Source of the DNA: Methanomassiliicoccaceae archaeon UBA71 | GTDB taxonomy: Archaea > Thermoplasmatota > Thermoplasmata > Methanomassiliicoccales > Methanomethylophilaceae | Direction of reading: 5' to 3' | NCBI GenBank assembly: GCA_002504405.1 | Contig: DARO01000008.1 | Location: 1 to 34,944, forward strand | Length of the DNA stretch: 34,944 nt | Shown: positions 7,276 to 15,395 of the stretch, one piece after another | Layout: the number at the start of each line of letters is the position of its first letter | Position numbering within the stretch: the first letter of the stretch is position 1 | Made by a program: the position numbers and the translations under genes | Notes under the pieces: model-generated | What the model was told of the DNA's origin: nothing | The model's input: the letters and a program-made list of their open reading frames with translations, nothing else | Database searches by the model: none

Positions 7276-8289
7276 ATGGACAAGGAGATCTGGATCAGGG
7301 CCGACAAGCCGGATGAGAAGGAGAAGAGGAAGGAGCTCGTCCTTTCTGCGTTGGAGTCCGGGATCGGGAAGGCCATCGTAAGGCCGGGCGACGAGGACTT
7401 CGCCTCCCTCGGCAAGGTGGAGCTCCACGTCAACAATGACGGGGAGCTCGACGGAGGATACGAGATCGTCGCCCTCAGGACCCCGGAGGACCAGGACAGG
7501 GCGATGGCCATGGCCGGGAAGAGGAACGGGGTGATCCTCGACTCCTCGGACTGGACCGTCATCCCGCTGGAGAACCTCATAGCCAAGTTCAGGAACTCCG
7601 GGACGAAGGTCCTGGCGTGCGCCGGCGACACCGAGCAGGCCAAGCTATACATGCAGACGCTCGAGAAGGGCGTGGACGGGATCGTCGTCAGCACCAACGA
7701 CCCCAACAAGATAAGGGCGTTCGCGGACGTCATCTCCAGCACCGACGACGTGGAGCTCCATGAGTTGGAGATACTCGACCTGAGGAACATCGAGATGGGC
7801 GACAGGGTGTGCGTCGACACGATATCCATGATGGTCCCCGGGGAAGGGATGCTCATCGGCTCCCAGGCATCGTGCCTGTTCCTCGTGCAGTCCGAGAGCG
7901 AGGACAACGGATACGTGGCCGCGAGGCCGTTCAGAGTGAACGCCGGAGCGGTACATGCCTACGTCCTCGGACCCGAGGGAAGGACGAGGTACCTCGGCGA
8001 ACTGAAGTCGGGCGACCCTGTTGTCCTCGTGGACAGGTCCGGGAAGACGAGGATATCCTCGGTTGGAAGATGCAAGATCGAGCAGCGCCCGCTGGTGCTC
8101 ATGACGGCCACCGACGGGGAGAGGACGTACTCCACCATCCTGCAGAACGCAGAGACCGTGAGGATCGTGGGCCCTACCGGATCGATATCGGTGTCCGCAC
8201 TGAAGAAGGGCGACAAGGTCCTCGCCAGGCTGGAATCCGGCGGAAGGCACTTCGGCATGAAGATCGACGAGACCATCAGGGAGATCTGA
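7276..8289 (+). CDS. 3-dehydroquinate synthase II (archaeal type)
   Basis: NAD-dependent oxidative deamination and cyclisation of ADH to 3-dehydroquinate, replacing bacterial AroB. The 337-residue protein resembles MJ1249: it opens KEIWIRADKP and has RNGVILDSSDWTVIPLENLIA, a central VCVDTISMMVPGEGMLIGSQ, and then RPFRVNAGAVHAYV followed by YLGELKSGD. Its length is normal for the family. Its stop shares one base with the next gene's ATG (TGATG), so translation is probably coupled. With the upstream ADH synthase it forms the usual archaeal pair. Confidence 0.95.
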   Translation: MDKEIWIRADKPDEKEKRKELVLSALESGIGKAIVRPGDEDFASLGKVELHVNNDGELDGGYEIVALRTPEDQDRAMAMAGKRNGVILDSSDWTVIPLENLIAKFRNSGTKVLACAGDTEQAKLYMQTLEKGVDGIVVSTNDPNKIRAFADVISSTDDVELHELEILDLRNIEMGDRVCVDTISMMVPGEGMLIGSQASCLFLVQSESEDNGYVAARPFRVNAGAVHAYVLGPEGRTRYLGELKSGDPVVLVDRSGKTRISSVGRCKIEQRPLVLMTATDGERTYSTILQNAETVRIVGPTGSISVSALKKGDKVLARLESGGRHFGMKIDETIREI

Positions 8290-9599
8290 TGAGGGTCTGC
8301 GCTTCGCTCAGCAGCGCCGGGGACATGGACCTGGCCGAGGAGGCCGACATGGTGGAGATCCGCCTGGACCTCCTGGGGGGCGTTCCGGACACGCACGGCA
8401 AGCCCACCCTCGTGACGTTCCGGGGCGGCGTCGACCTTTCCGTCCTCCCGGACGGGTTCTCGGGGATGGTGGATGTGGGGGAGGATCCCAGGCCGGACAC
8501 AGGTCTGCGCGTGGTATCCTCATATCACGACTACGAATCGACGCCGACAGCGGACGAGATCGTTGGGATGCTCTCCGCGATGGACGGCGACATCAGGAAA
8601 GGGGCCTTCATGGTCAACAAGATGAAGGACCTCATGAGCATCCTGGAGGCTTCGAAGAGGATCCGTGAGGACCACGTCCTCCTGGGGATGGGCGCCCTCG
8701 GAGTCTTGACCCGCATAAGGCAGGACATCCTCGGGAACGAGTTCACTTTCGGATACGTGGGGGAGCCCACTGCGCCCGGACAGCTAAGCGTCCCGGAGAT
8801 GAGACGCCTGGGGGACGGGTGCACCCTGCTGGGGATACTGGGATGCCCACTCGGGAAGAGCAGGTCCCCTGAGATGCAGAACAGCGCGCTGAGGGACGCC
8901 GGGATCAGGGGGATATACGTCCCGCTCGAGACGGACGACCTCGAAGGGGTGGAGGACGTCATCCGCGGATACGACATACGGGGGTTGAACGTCACCATTC
9001 CCCACAAGCAGGGCATCATGGCCCACCTGGACGCCGTGGACCCGGTTGCTGAGGAGATAGGGGCTGTGAACACCGTCGTCAACGACGACGGGCGCCTCAC
9101 GGGCTACAACACCGACGTCGATGGGATCACGAAGGCACTGGAATGCGCCGGGATCGTCCCCGACGGAGGGAGGGTGCTCATAATGGGATCGGGAGGAGCG
9201 GCCAGAGCATGCGCCCACTTCATGAGGGGACGCGGTTGCGACGTCACCGTCACCGGGAGGAACCAGACCACCGGCACCGATCTGGCGGAGCGCTTCGACG
9301 CCAGGTACAGGGCCCCGGACTCCGTCGCGGCCATGATGTACGACCTCATAGTGAACTGCACCCCCGTGGGGATGTACTCCGACGGGCCGTACCCGGTCGG
9401 CATCGGCCATCTGTCCGCAGGGCAGTCGGTGTTCGACATGGTATACGGGACCGACACGCCCCTCATGGAGGCGGCGAGGAAGGCCGGCTGCAGGATAGCC
9501 AACGGCAAGGACATGCTTGCCGGGCAGGGCGCAGCATCGTTCAGAAGATGGACAGGGGCTGACGGATCCTTCGATACCATGAGGAGGGTCCTGGGTTGA
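8289..9599 (+). CDS. aroDE: Fused 3-dehydroquinate dehydratase (type I) - shikimate dehydrogenase
   Basis: A single 436-residue chain for two consecutive steps. Residues 1-175 are a compact type I dehydratase barrel: E23-R25-D27 (VEIRLD), catalytic H80 in SSYHDY, Schiff-base lysine K104 (RKGAFMV), R142, and the closing APGQ at 162-165. At about 175 residues it is 50-70 shorter than free AroD enzymes, mostly between strands 2 and 4, yet it keeps all these residues. Residues 181-436 are shikimate dehydrogenase: LGCPLGKSRSP, catalytic K240 in VTIPHK, D276 in YNTD, the NADP loop GSGGAARA near 300, and GQGAASF near the end. The ATG overlaps the preceding stop by one base. Plants and chlamydiae have similar fusions. 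Confidence 0.93.
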   Translation: MRVCASLSSAGDMDLAEEADMVEIRLDLLGGVPDTHGKPTLVTFRGGVDLSVLPDGFSGMVDVGEDPRPDTGLRVVSSYHDYESTPTADEIVGMLSAMDGDIRKGAFMVNKMKDLMSILEASKRIREDHVLLGMGALGVLTRIRQDILGNEFTFGYVGEPTAPGQLSVPEMRRLGDGCTLLGILGCPLGKSRSPEMQNSALRDAGIRGIYVPLETDDLEGVEDVIRGYDIRGLNVTIPHKQGIMAHLDAVDPVAEEIGAVNTVVNDDGRLTGYNTDVDGITKALECAGIVPDGGRVLIMGSGGAARACAHFMRGRGCDVTVTGRNQTTGTDLAERFDARYRAPDSVAAMMYDLIVNCTPVGMYSDGPYPVGIGHLSAGQSVFDMVYGTDTPLMEAARKAGCRIANGKDMLAGQGAASFRRWTGADGSFDTMRRVLG

Positions 9600-10435
9600 C
9601 ATCCATCGGAAGGGCGCACGGCGCCATCACGGTGATAAACGCGATGCCTTGCGGCATCGGAGCGACAGTTGGCGTGGATCTGAGCACGGAGGCCAGGTTC
9701 GAGATCGCCGGCGACGAGCGCGTGGTGTGCATCCTCAACGACGAGGGCGAGGACACCTCCATGGCCCGCTACTGCGTCAGGGACGCATTCAGGGCTGCGG
9801 GGGTCCCAGAGCCGGAGGGCTGGAGGCTGGAGACGGACTCCGCGATACCCGTGTCCAGAGGCCTGAAGAGCTCCAGCACGGCATGCAACGCGATAATAAG
9901 GGCGGTGCTCGCCGAGGTCGGGCACACGATGGATCCTGTGGACCTGATAAGGCTCGGCGTCGGCTGCGCCAAGGAGGCAGGGGTCACCGTCACGGGATCG
10001 TTCGACGATGCCTGCGGAAGCGGGCTGGGAGGGTTCGTGATCACGGACAACACCCGGAACGAGGTGCTGCACAGCACGGACGTCGACGAGCTTGATGTGA
10101 TCATACATGTGCCGCGCTACAAGATAAGGAAGAGGGGGCTGCCGCTGGAAGCCCTCCGCTCCGTCGCCCCCAGGATCAAGGAGGCGATTGAGCTCGCCCG
10201 TGAGGATCCCTTCGCGGCCATGACGATGAACGGGCGCATAATATCTGAGGTGTCCGACGTTGACAACTCGGTGGCGGAGAGGGCGGTATCGATGGGCGCC
10301 CTCGGAGCCGGGATGTCCGGATCCGGTCCGGCAGTAGCAATCGTCGTCCCCAGGGGCGATGGGAGAAGGTTCGCGGAGGACCTGGGGCTCCCCGACGACG
10401 AGACCATCTTCACTAGTACGAGGTGCGGAGAATGA
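9596..10435 (+). CDS. aroK: Shikimate kinase, archaeal GHMP type
   Basis: Phosphorylates shikimate at the 3-hydroxyl with ATP. The 279-residue protein belongs to the GHMP kinase superfamily, unrelated to bacterial P-loop AroK. It shows the ATP loop VSRGLKSSSTACNA near residues 82-95 and the C-terminal glycine-rich GALGAGMSGSGPA. The start is TTG at 9596, overlapping the preceding TGA, with GGAGGG about eight bases upstream. No better start exists nearby. Its place between shikimate dehydrogenase and EPSP synthase confirms the role. Confidence 0.94.
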   Translation: MTSIGRAHGAITVINAMPCGIGATVGVDLSTEARFEIAGDERVVCILNDEGEDTSMARYCVRDAFRAAGVPEPEGWRLETDSAIPVSRGLKSSSTACNAIIRAVLAEVGHTMDPVDLIRLGVGCAKEAGVTVTGSFDDACGSGLGGFVITDNTRNEVLHSTDVDELDVIIHVPRYKIRKRGLPLEALRSVAPRIKEAIELAREDPFAAMTMNGRIISEVSDVDNSVAERAVSMGALGAGMSGSGPAVAIVVPRGDGRRFAEDLGLPDDETIFTSTRCGE

Positions 10436-11694
10436 CTTCCATGAGATTCAGAGGCGGAGAGATGAAGGGCAGGGTCCTGCCCCCGCCGTCCAAGAGCCAC
10501 ACACACAGGGCGTTCTTCCTGGCATCCATGGCCGAGGGGGAATCTAAGGTCACGCATGCGCTGCTGTCCGACGACACGCGCGCGACCATGCGCGCATGCA
10601 CGGCGATGGGCGCCGGCTTCTCCGAGACTGATGGCGGATTCATCATCTCAGGCGGGAGGCTCCATGCGCCCGAAGAGGTGGTGGACGCAGACAACTCTGG
10701 GACCACCATGCGCATATTCACAGGGCTGTGCTCCATGTTCGACAGGGACGTCACGATAACCGGTGACGAATCCCTCAGGAAGAGGCCGATGGGTCCCCTC
10801 CTCGACGCACTGTCCGCCAACGGAACATCCTGCACGTCGAACGACGGGAAACCGCCGGTCACGATCAGGGGGCCCAACCTCGGCGGGGAGTTCCGCATCG
10901 ACGGGAGCGTGAGCTCCCAGTTCATAACCTCCCTGCTGATGACGGCCCCGATGCTCGGATCCGACTCCAGGATAGTCGTGGAGGGCAGCATGGTATCCGC
11001 CCCTTACCTCGACGTGACTGCCTCGATGATGAGACTGTTCGGAGCCGAGGTCTCCAGGGAGAGGAATGCATTCAGAGTCAGAGGCGGCACGGGCTACCGT
11101 CCGTACGACTACTGCGTCCCATCCGACTTCTCGTCCGCAGCGTTCCCGCTGGTGGCCGGCGCCCTTGGTGGCGAGGTCACTGTCACCGGCATGGACATGG
11201 ACGACCCCCAGGGGGACAAGAAGATCGTGGACGTGCTGAGGGCTGTGGGCGCGAAGGTGACGGTCGACGGCAGCGAGGTCACATGCTCTCGCGACAGGCT
11301 GGTGGGTGGCGACATAGACATGGGGGAGATCCCGGACCTGTTCCCGATCACCGCCGTCCTTCTCAGCACCGCGGAAGGGGACAGCAGACTGTACGGGGCC
11401 CCCCAGCTGAAGTTCAAGGAGAGCAACCGCATAGAAACCGTGGTCAGGCTCATCAACTCCATCGGCGGCGATGCCGTTGCGACGGATGACGGCTGCATAA
11501 TTCACGGAAAGAAGAGGCTGAAGGGCGGACGCATAGAGCACAAGGGCGACCACAGGATAATGATGTCCGCGGCGGTCGCATCCATCGTCTGCGACGGGCC
11601 CGTGGAGATGGATAATGCGGAGTGCTGCGCCGTCTCCTATCCGGACTTCCCGCAGCAGATGGCGTCCCTCGGGATGGGCATGGAGGTGCTCTGA
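10432..11694 (+). CDS. aroA: 3-phosphoshikimate 1-carboxyvinyltransferase (EPSP synthase)
   Basis: Transfers the enolpyruvyl group of PEP to shikimate 3-phosphate. The 420-residue protein carries the N-terminal PPSKSHTHRA motif (PEP-binding lysine K21), the DNSGTTMR motif, the FKESNRIE segment and a late GDHRIMMS, all characteristic of the two-lobed EPSP synthase fold. The ATG at 10432 overlaps the previous stop as ATGA, and AGGTG lies seven bases upstream; ATG at 10441 is a less likely alternative. The N terminus MRFRGGEMKGRVLPPPSKS is close to other euryarchaeal AroA proteins. Confidence 0.95.
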   Translation: MTSMRFRGGEMKGRVLPPPSKSHTHRAFFLASMAEGESKVTHALLSDDTRATMRACTAMGAGFSETDGGFIISGGRLHAPEEVVDADNSGTTMRIFTGLCSMFDRDVTITGDESLRKRPMGPLLDALSANGTSCTSNDGKPPVTIRGPNLGGEFRIDGSVSSQFITSLLMTAPMLGSDSRIVVEGSMVSAPYLDVTASMMRLFGAEVSRERNAFRVRGGTGYRPYDYCVPSDFSSAAFPLVAGALGGEVTVTGMDMDDPQGDKKIVDVLRAVGAKVTVDGSEVTCSRDRLVGGDIDMGEIPDLFPITAVLLSTAEGDSRLYGAPQLKFKESNRIETVVRLINSIGGDAVATDDGCIIHGKKRLKGGRIEHKGDHRIMMSAAVASIVCDGPVEMDNAECCAVSYPDFPQQMASLGMGMEVL

Positions 11695-12773
11695 TGTACA
11701 GGTTCGGGAAGAAGGTGGCGTTCACGCTGTTCGGCAGGAGCCACGGACCGTGCGTCGGCGGAGTGCTATCCGGGATCCCGGCAGGATTCCGTATCGACAT
11801 GGATGCGGTTGAAGCGGAGATGGCCCTCAGGAAGCCCACCGGGAAGATAGGGACCCCGCGCAGGGAGGCCGATTCGCCCTGCTTCGTCCAGGGAGTCAGA
11901 GACGGCGTCACCAACGGCAACCCCATCCTCATCAAGATCGACAACGGAGATACCGACGGCTCCAAGTACATGAAGTTCTACGATACGCCCCGCCCGGGCC
12001 ATGCCGACCTCCCGGCGCTGATGAAGTTCCCGGACCACGACATCAGGGGCAGCGGGCAGTTCTCGGGAAGGCTGACCGCAGCGGTCGTCGCCGCAGGGGC
12101 GGTGGCGAAGCAGTTCATCTCAGGATACGGTGTCGGAGTGAACGCGTTCTCGAGGAGCATAGGCTCCGTCGAGGATGCTTCTGCCAGAGGCTCCGACGAT
12201 GCGGCTGCGTCAAGGGGATTCCCCACACGCGCCTGCACAGCCGACCTCGACGAGTCTATGCGCCTCGAGATCGAGCGCGCGGGAGCGGAGGGCGACAGCG
12301 TCGGAGGGGTGGTGGAGTGCATCATCACCGGGCTCCCGATCGGATTCGGAGGGATATGGTTCGAGGCCCTCGACGCGGAGCTATCGCTTGCCATGTTCGG
12401 GATACCGGCTTGCAAGGGCGTGGAGTTCGGCGACGGGTTCGCTCTGGCTGGGATGAAGGGGTCCGAGAGCAACGATGCGTACCGCTTCGACGGAAACAGG
12501 ATAGTCACTTCGACGAACCACATGGGCGGGATCGTCGGCGGAATGTGCGACGGCGCACCGGTCGTGTTCAGGACGGCGTTCAAACCTACGCCGTCGATAG
12601 GAAAGGTTCAGCACACGGTCAACCTCCGCACATCGGAGGACGACACCGTGCAGGTCACGGGACGGCACGACCCGTGCATAGTCCCAAGGGCCGTGGCGGT
12701 CGTGGAGGCGATGGCCGCACTGACGGTCGCGGATCAGATCGCGAGGGGATACCGATGGAGCTCGGCGAGATAA
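11694..12773 (+). CDS. aroC: Chorismate synthase
   Basis: Removes phosphate from EPSP in a reduced-FMN-dependent reaction to give chorismate, the branch point of aromatic synthesis. The 359-residue protein has GRSHGPCVGGVLSGIPAG at the N terminus, RPGHADL, the RGSGQFSGRLTA stretch and GRHDPCIVPRA near the end, with both catalytic histidines. The ATG overlaps the aroA stop by one base (TGATG). The stop is TAA, one of two non-TGA stops in the window, and lies 19 bases inside the next gene. Confidence 0.96.
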   Translation: MYRFGKKVAFTLFGRSHGPCVGGVLSGIPAGFRIDMDAVEAEMALRKPTGKIGTPRREADSPCFVQGVRDGVTNGNPILIKIDNGDTDGSKYMKFYDTPRPGHADLPALMKFPDHDIRGSGQFSGRLTAAVVAAGAVAKQFISGYGVGVNAFSRSIGSVEDASARGSDDAAASRGFPTRACTADLDESMRLEIERAGAEGDSVGGVVECIITGLPIGFGGIWFEALDAELSLAMFGIPACKGVEFGDGFALAGMKGSESNDAYRFDGNRIVTSTNHMGGIVGGMCDGAPVVFRTAFKPTPSIGKVQHTVNLRTSEDDTVQVTGRHDPCIVPRAVAVVEAMAALTVADQIARGYRWSSAR

Positions 12774-13807
12774 GGAAGGAAATCGAGGACGTCGACCACC
12801 AGATACTGGCGCTGATGGAGAAGAGGCTGGAGCTGGCCAGGATGGTCGGCGAGGAGAAGGTCCGCACAGGAGCCAAGGTCAGGAACATGGAGACCGAGGC
12901 TAAGGTGGTGGACAGGTACAGGGGGTTCGCACTGGAGCACGGAATGAATCCGGGATGCGCCGAGCAGGTGTGCAGGATCCTGATGCAGGAGTCCATAGAG
13001 GTCCAGGCCAGACTGCCCCGCGAAAGCGACAGCCCCAGGAGGGTGGCCATCATCGGCGGCAACGGGAAGATGGGACGCTGGATGGGCGACGTGCTCACGG
13101 CGGCGGGCCACAGGGTCGACGTCATCGACCCGTCGTCCGGGAACGGCCTCACCGTGGATGACTGCAAATGGGCGGACGTGGTGATAGTTTCCATCCCCAT
13201 CTCGAGGACGGCCGCGATGCTCCAGAAGCTGGATGCCGTCGCCAAGCCGGATGCGCTCATATTCGACCTGGCATCGCTGAAGTCCCCGTTCATAGGGATA
13301 CTCAAGGACATGGCCGGGAGGAGGCGCGTATGCTCGATCCATCCCATGTTCGGACCTTCCGCGGAATCGATGTACGACAGGAACCTCGTGATCTGCGATT
13401 GCGGATGCCCGGAGGCGGCGGATGCGGCGGAGGCCCTACTGGCCAACCACGGGGCGAACATCAGGCGGATGCCTGTGGATGACCACGACAGGTACATGTC
13501 ATACGTCCTCGGACTTAGCCATGCGGTCAACATCGCGTTCTTCACCGTTCTGGACCGCAGCGGCATCCCGTACAGGGACATGAAGACGGTGGCATCCACG
13601 ACGTTCTCCAAGCTGATGGACTCGAACGAGTCCGTCGCTCTCGAGGATCCGTACCTCTACTACGAGATCCAGCACATGAACGCCAGCAGGGAGTCGATGC
13701 TGAAGGAGTTCGACAGGTCCGTGAACGATGTCGTCGACGCGGCACTGGCAGACGACCCCAAGGCGTTCAAGGACCTGATGGACAGGGGCAGGGAGTACTT
13801 CACCTGA
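12755..13807 (+). CDS. tyrA: Fused chorismate mutase - prephenate dehydrogenase
   Basis: Two steps to tyrosine: chorismate to prephenate, then NAD-dependent oxidative decarboxylation to 4-hydroxyphenylpyruvate. Residues 1-90 are an AroQ-type mutase; R7, R24, K35, E48 and Q84 line up with E. coli R11, R28, K39, E52 and Q88. Residues 95-350 are the dehydrogenase, with the nucleotide loop IIGGNGKMGRWMG and IHPMFGPS. The 350-residue length suits a T-protein. The start is ATG at 12755 with GAGGGG eight bases upstream. It overlaps aroC by 19 bases and ends 8 bases inside the convergent sugar-kinase gene. No prephenate dehydratase gene is here, so the phenylalanine branch must be elsewhere. Confidence 0.94.
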   Translation: MELGEIRKEIEDVDHQILALMEKRLELARMVGEEKVRTGAKVRNMETEAKVVDRYRGFALEHGMNPGCAEQVCRILMQESIEVQARLPRESDSPRRVAIIGGNGKMGRWMGDVLTAAGHRVDVIDPSSGNGLTVDDCKWADVVIVSIPISRTAAMLQKLDAVAKPDALIFDLASLKSPFIGILKDMAGRRRVCSIHPMFGPSAESMYDRNLVICDCGCPEAADAAEALLANHGANIRRMPVDDHDRYMSYVLGLSHAVNIAFFTVLDRSGIPYRDMKTVASTTFSKLMDSNESVALEDPYLYYEIQHMNASRESMLKEFDRSVNDVVDAALADDPKAFKDLMDRGREYFT

Positions 13808-15326
13808 CATGGTTCATGGACTTGAGGGTGCCGAACACCCCTCTCATCCCATCCACCACCTGGGCCCTGGCAGCGTAGAGGCGACGGTAGACGGAGCCGT
13901 TGTCAGGGTCCGGGATGTAGCCGCTCTCCACCTCTATCCTGCTGGACAGCTCCGAGATGACGTCGCGCGCATCGCCCGCGGCGACGGCTGCCATGATGCA
14001 ATCCGTCATGACCGCCCCGCCGTGAGTCCTCATCACAGATGCCCGGCTTCCGATCATATCCGACTTGATCTGATTCCAGACCCTGTCCGCGCTTCCACCC
14101 TCGGTGATTATCATGCGCTCGATGCCTATCCCGGCCTCACGGTAAGTGTCCGTGACACCCATGTAGTCGTAGCCTATGGCCTCCAGGACCGAGCGCCAGA
14201 GCGCCCCGCGGTCCGTGTCGAGGGTCATGTTGAGGAAGGCTCCGCTGGCGTCCGCCATATCGCCGTAACCCCCGGTGAGATAAGGCAGGAATGTTACTCC
14301 GAGGGATCCGGGCGGAACCTCCGCGGCATCCGCGCTGAGCTCCGTGTAGTCCACCCCTCCCCCGTAAACGCTGTCCTTGAACCATCTCAGGGAGAGGCCG
14401 CCGGTGCGTATGAACCCCCAGTAGAAGTAGGTGTCATCCATGGATCCGCTGTTGAATATCAGGTCCGCCCCGTGGCGGCTCAGCTCCGGATTAATCCCAT
14501 CCGTCGATACGCAGAACATCGCGCATGTCCCTGCCACGTCCACAGCCATACCTGGTCCGAACACTCCGCACCCCAGCATGGATTGCATCGTGTCACCTGC
14601 ACCGGCGCAGACCGCCGTCCCTGGCGACAGTCCGGTCGCCTCGGCGATCTCCTTCGTGAGCCCGCCGACGACGTCCCAGGGCTTCCTGATGCGCGGAAGC
14701 GATCCGGGATTGATGCCCAGTATCCCGAGCTGCTCCTCCGACCACCTCTTCGCGACCACATCGTATCCGAGCCCCCATCCGGACATGGCGCCCTGATCGA
14801 TGAACGCATCCCTTGCCTTCAGCCCTGCAAGATGCATCAGTATGTAAGGGGCGTTGTGGACGTACTTCTCGCAGCAATAGCCCTCGCGCTGGAACCAGCG
14901 AGCCATCAGCGCCGGGAACATGCAGCTGGCATCGGCGTTCCCCGTCTCCTCGGCCCATATGTCCAGGCCCATCGAATTCAGGGCGTCGGCATCCTCTTGG
15001 GTCCTGGAGTCCAGGTAGTTGATGTACGGCGTCACGGAGTCCCCCTCGGCATCCACGCCCGTGATGCCGCATATTATCCCGTCGCCGAATATCGAACGGA
15101 TCCCATGCGGATCCATCCCCTTGGATTCCATTATTGATGCGCACTGCCTCATGCCATCTATCGTGAGCCTCAGGTACTCATCCGCATCCATCTCGACACG
15201 ACGCGGGGCGGGATACCTTATGGTGGTCTGGTTGGTGGCCTGCGCAACGCATCTGAAATCGGCGTCGTATACGGCCACCTTGACACTCTGGGTGCCCGCA
15301 TCGAACCCCATGTAGTACCTGTCCAT
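13800..15326 (-). CDS. FGGY family carbohydrate kinase
   Basis: An ATP-dependent kinase of the FGGY family (xylulokinase, glycerol kinase, ribulokinase), 508 residues. The N-terminal phosphate-1 loop GFDAGTQSVK, the phosphate-2 motif DVAGTCAMF and the adenosine motif TEGGSADRVWNQIKSD are present. It looks closest to xylulokinase-like members, but the substrate cannot be fixed from sequence. The ATG at 15326 starts MDRYYMGFDAG, about 27 bases after a TATA-like element at 15353-15361; an extension to 15380 adds residues unlike the family. No pentose transporter or isomerase is nearby. Such kinases are unusual in methanogens and may come from gut bacteria (inference). Confidence 0.88.
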   Translation of the reverse strand: MDRYYMGFDAGTQSVKVAVYDADFRCVAQATNQTTIRYPAPRRVEMDADEYLRLTIDGMRQCASIMESKGMDPHGIRSIFGDGIICGITGVDAEGDSVTPYINYLDSRTQEDADALNSMGLDIWAEETGNADASCMFPALMARWFQREGYCCEKYVHNAPYILMHLAGLKARDAFIDQGAMSGWGLGYDVVAKRWSEEQLGILGINPGSLPRIRKPWDVVGGLTKEIAEATGLSPGTAVCAGAGDTMQSMLGCGVFGPGMAVDVAGTCAMFCVSTDGINPELSRHGADLIFNSGSMDDTYFYWGFIRTGGLSLRWFKDSVYGGGVDYTELSADAAEVPPGSLGVTFLPYLTGGYGDMADASGAFLNMTLDTDRGALWRSVLEAIGYDYMGVTDTYREAGIGIERMIITEGGSADRVWNQIKSDMIGSRASVMRTHGGAVMTDCIMAAVAAGDARDVISELSSRIEVESGYIPDPDNGSVYRRLYAARAQVVDGMRGVFGTLKSMNHVR

Positions 15327-15352
15327 GAAAATCGGATGAATCCAAGAGATGC

Positions 15353-15361
15353 AAGATAAAG
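15353..15361 (-). promoter_or_regulatory. TATA-like element of the FGGY kinase gene
   Basis: Minus strand CTTTATCTT, 27-35 bases before the chosen ATG. Confidence 0.35.
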
Positions 15362-15395
15362 AAGTTTGGTAGGTATCCACTTTCCTGGTAGATGG

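Noticed and set aside
7809..8288. N-terminal extension of the AroD-AroE frame by 160 codons
   Set aside because: This stretch is another frame of the DHQ synthase II gene; the family-like sequence starts exactly at the ATG at 8289.
13809..15137. 442-codon plus-strand frame opposite the FGGY kinase
   Set aside because: Histidine-, arginine- and proline-rich shadow of the kinase gene, with no recognisable domain.
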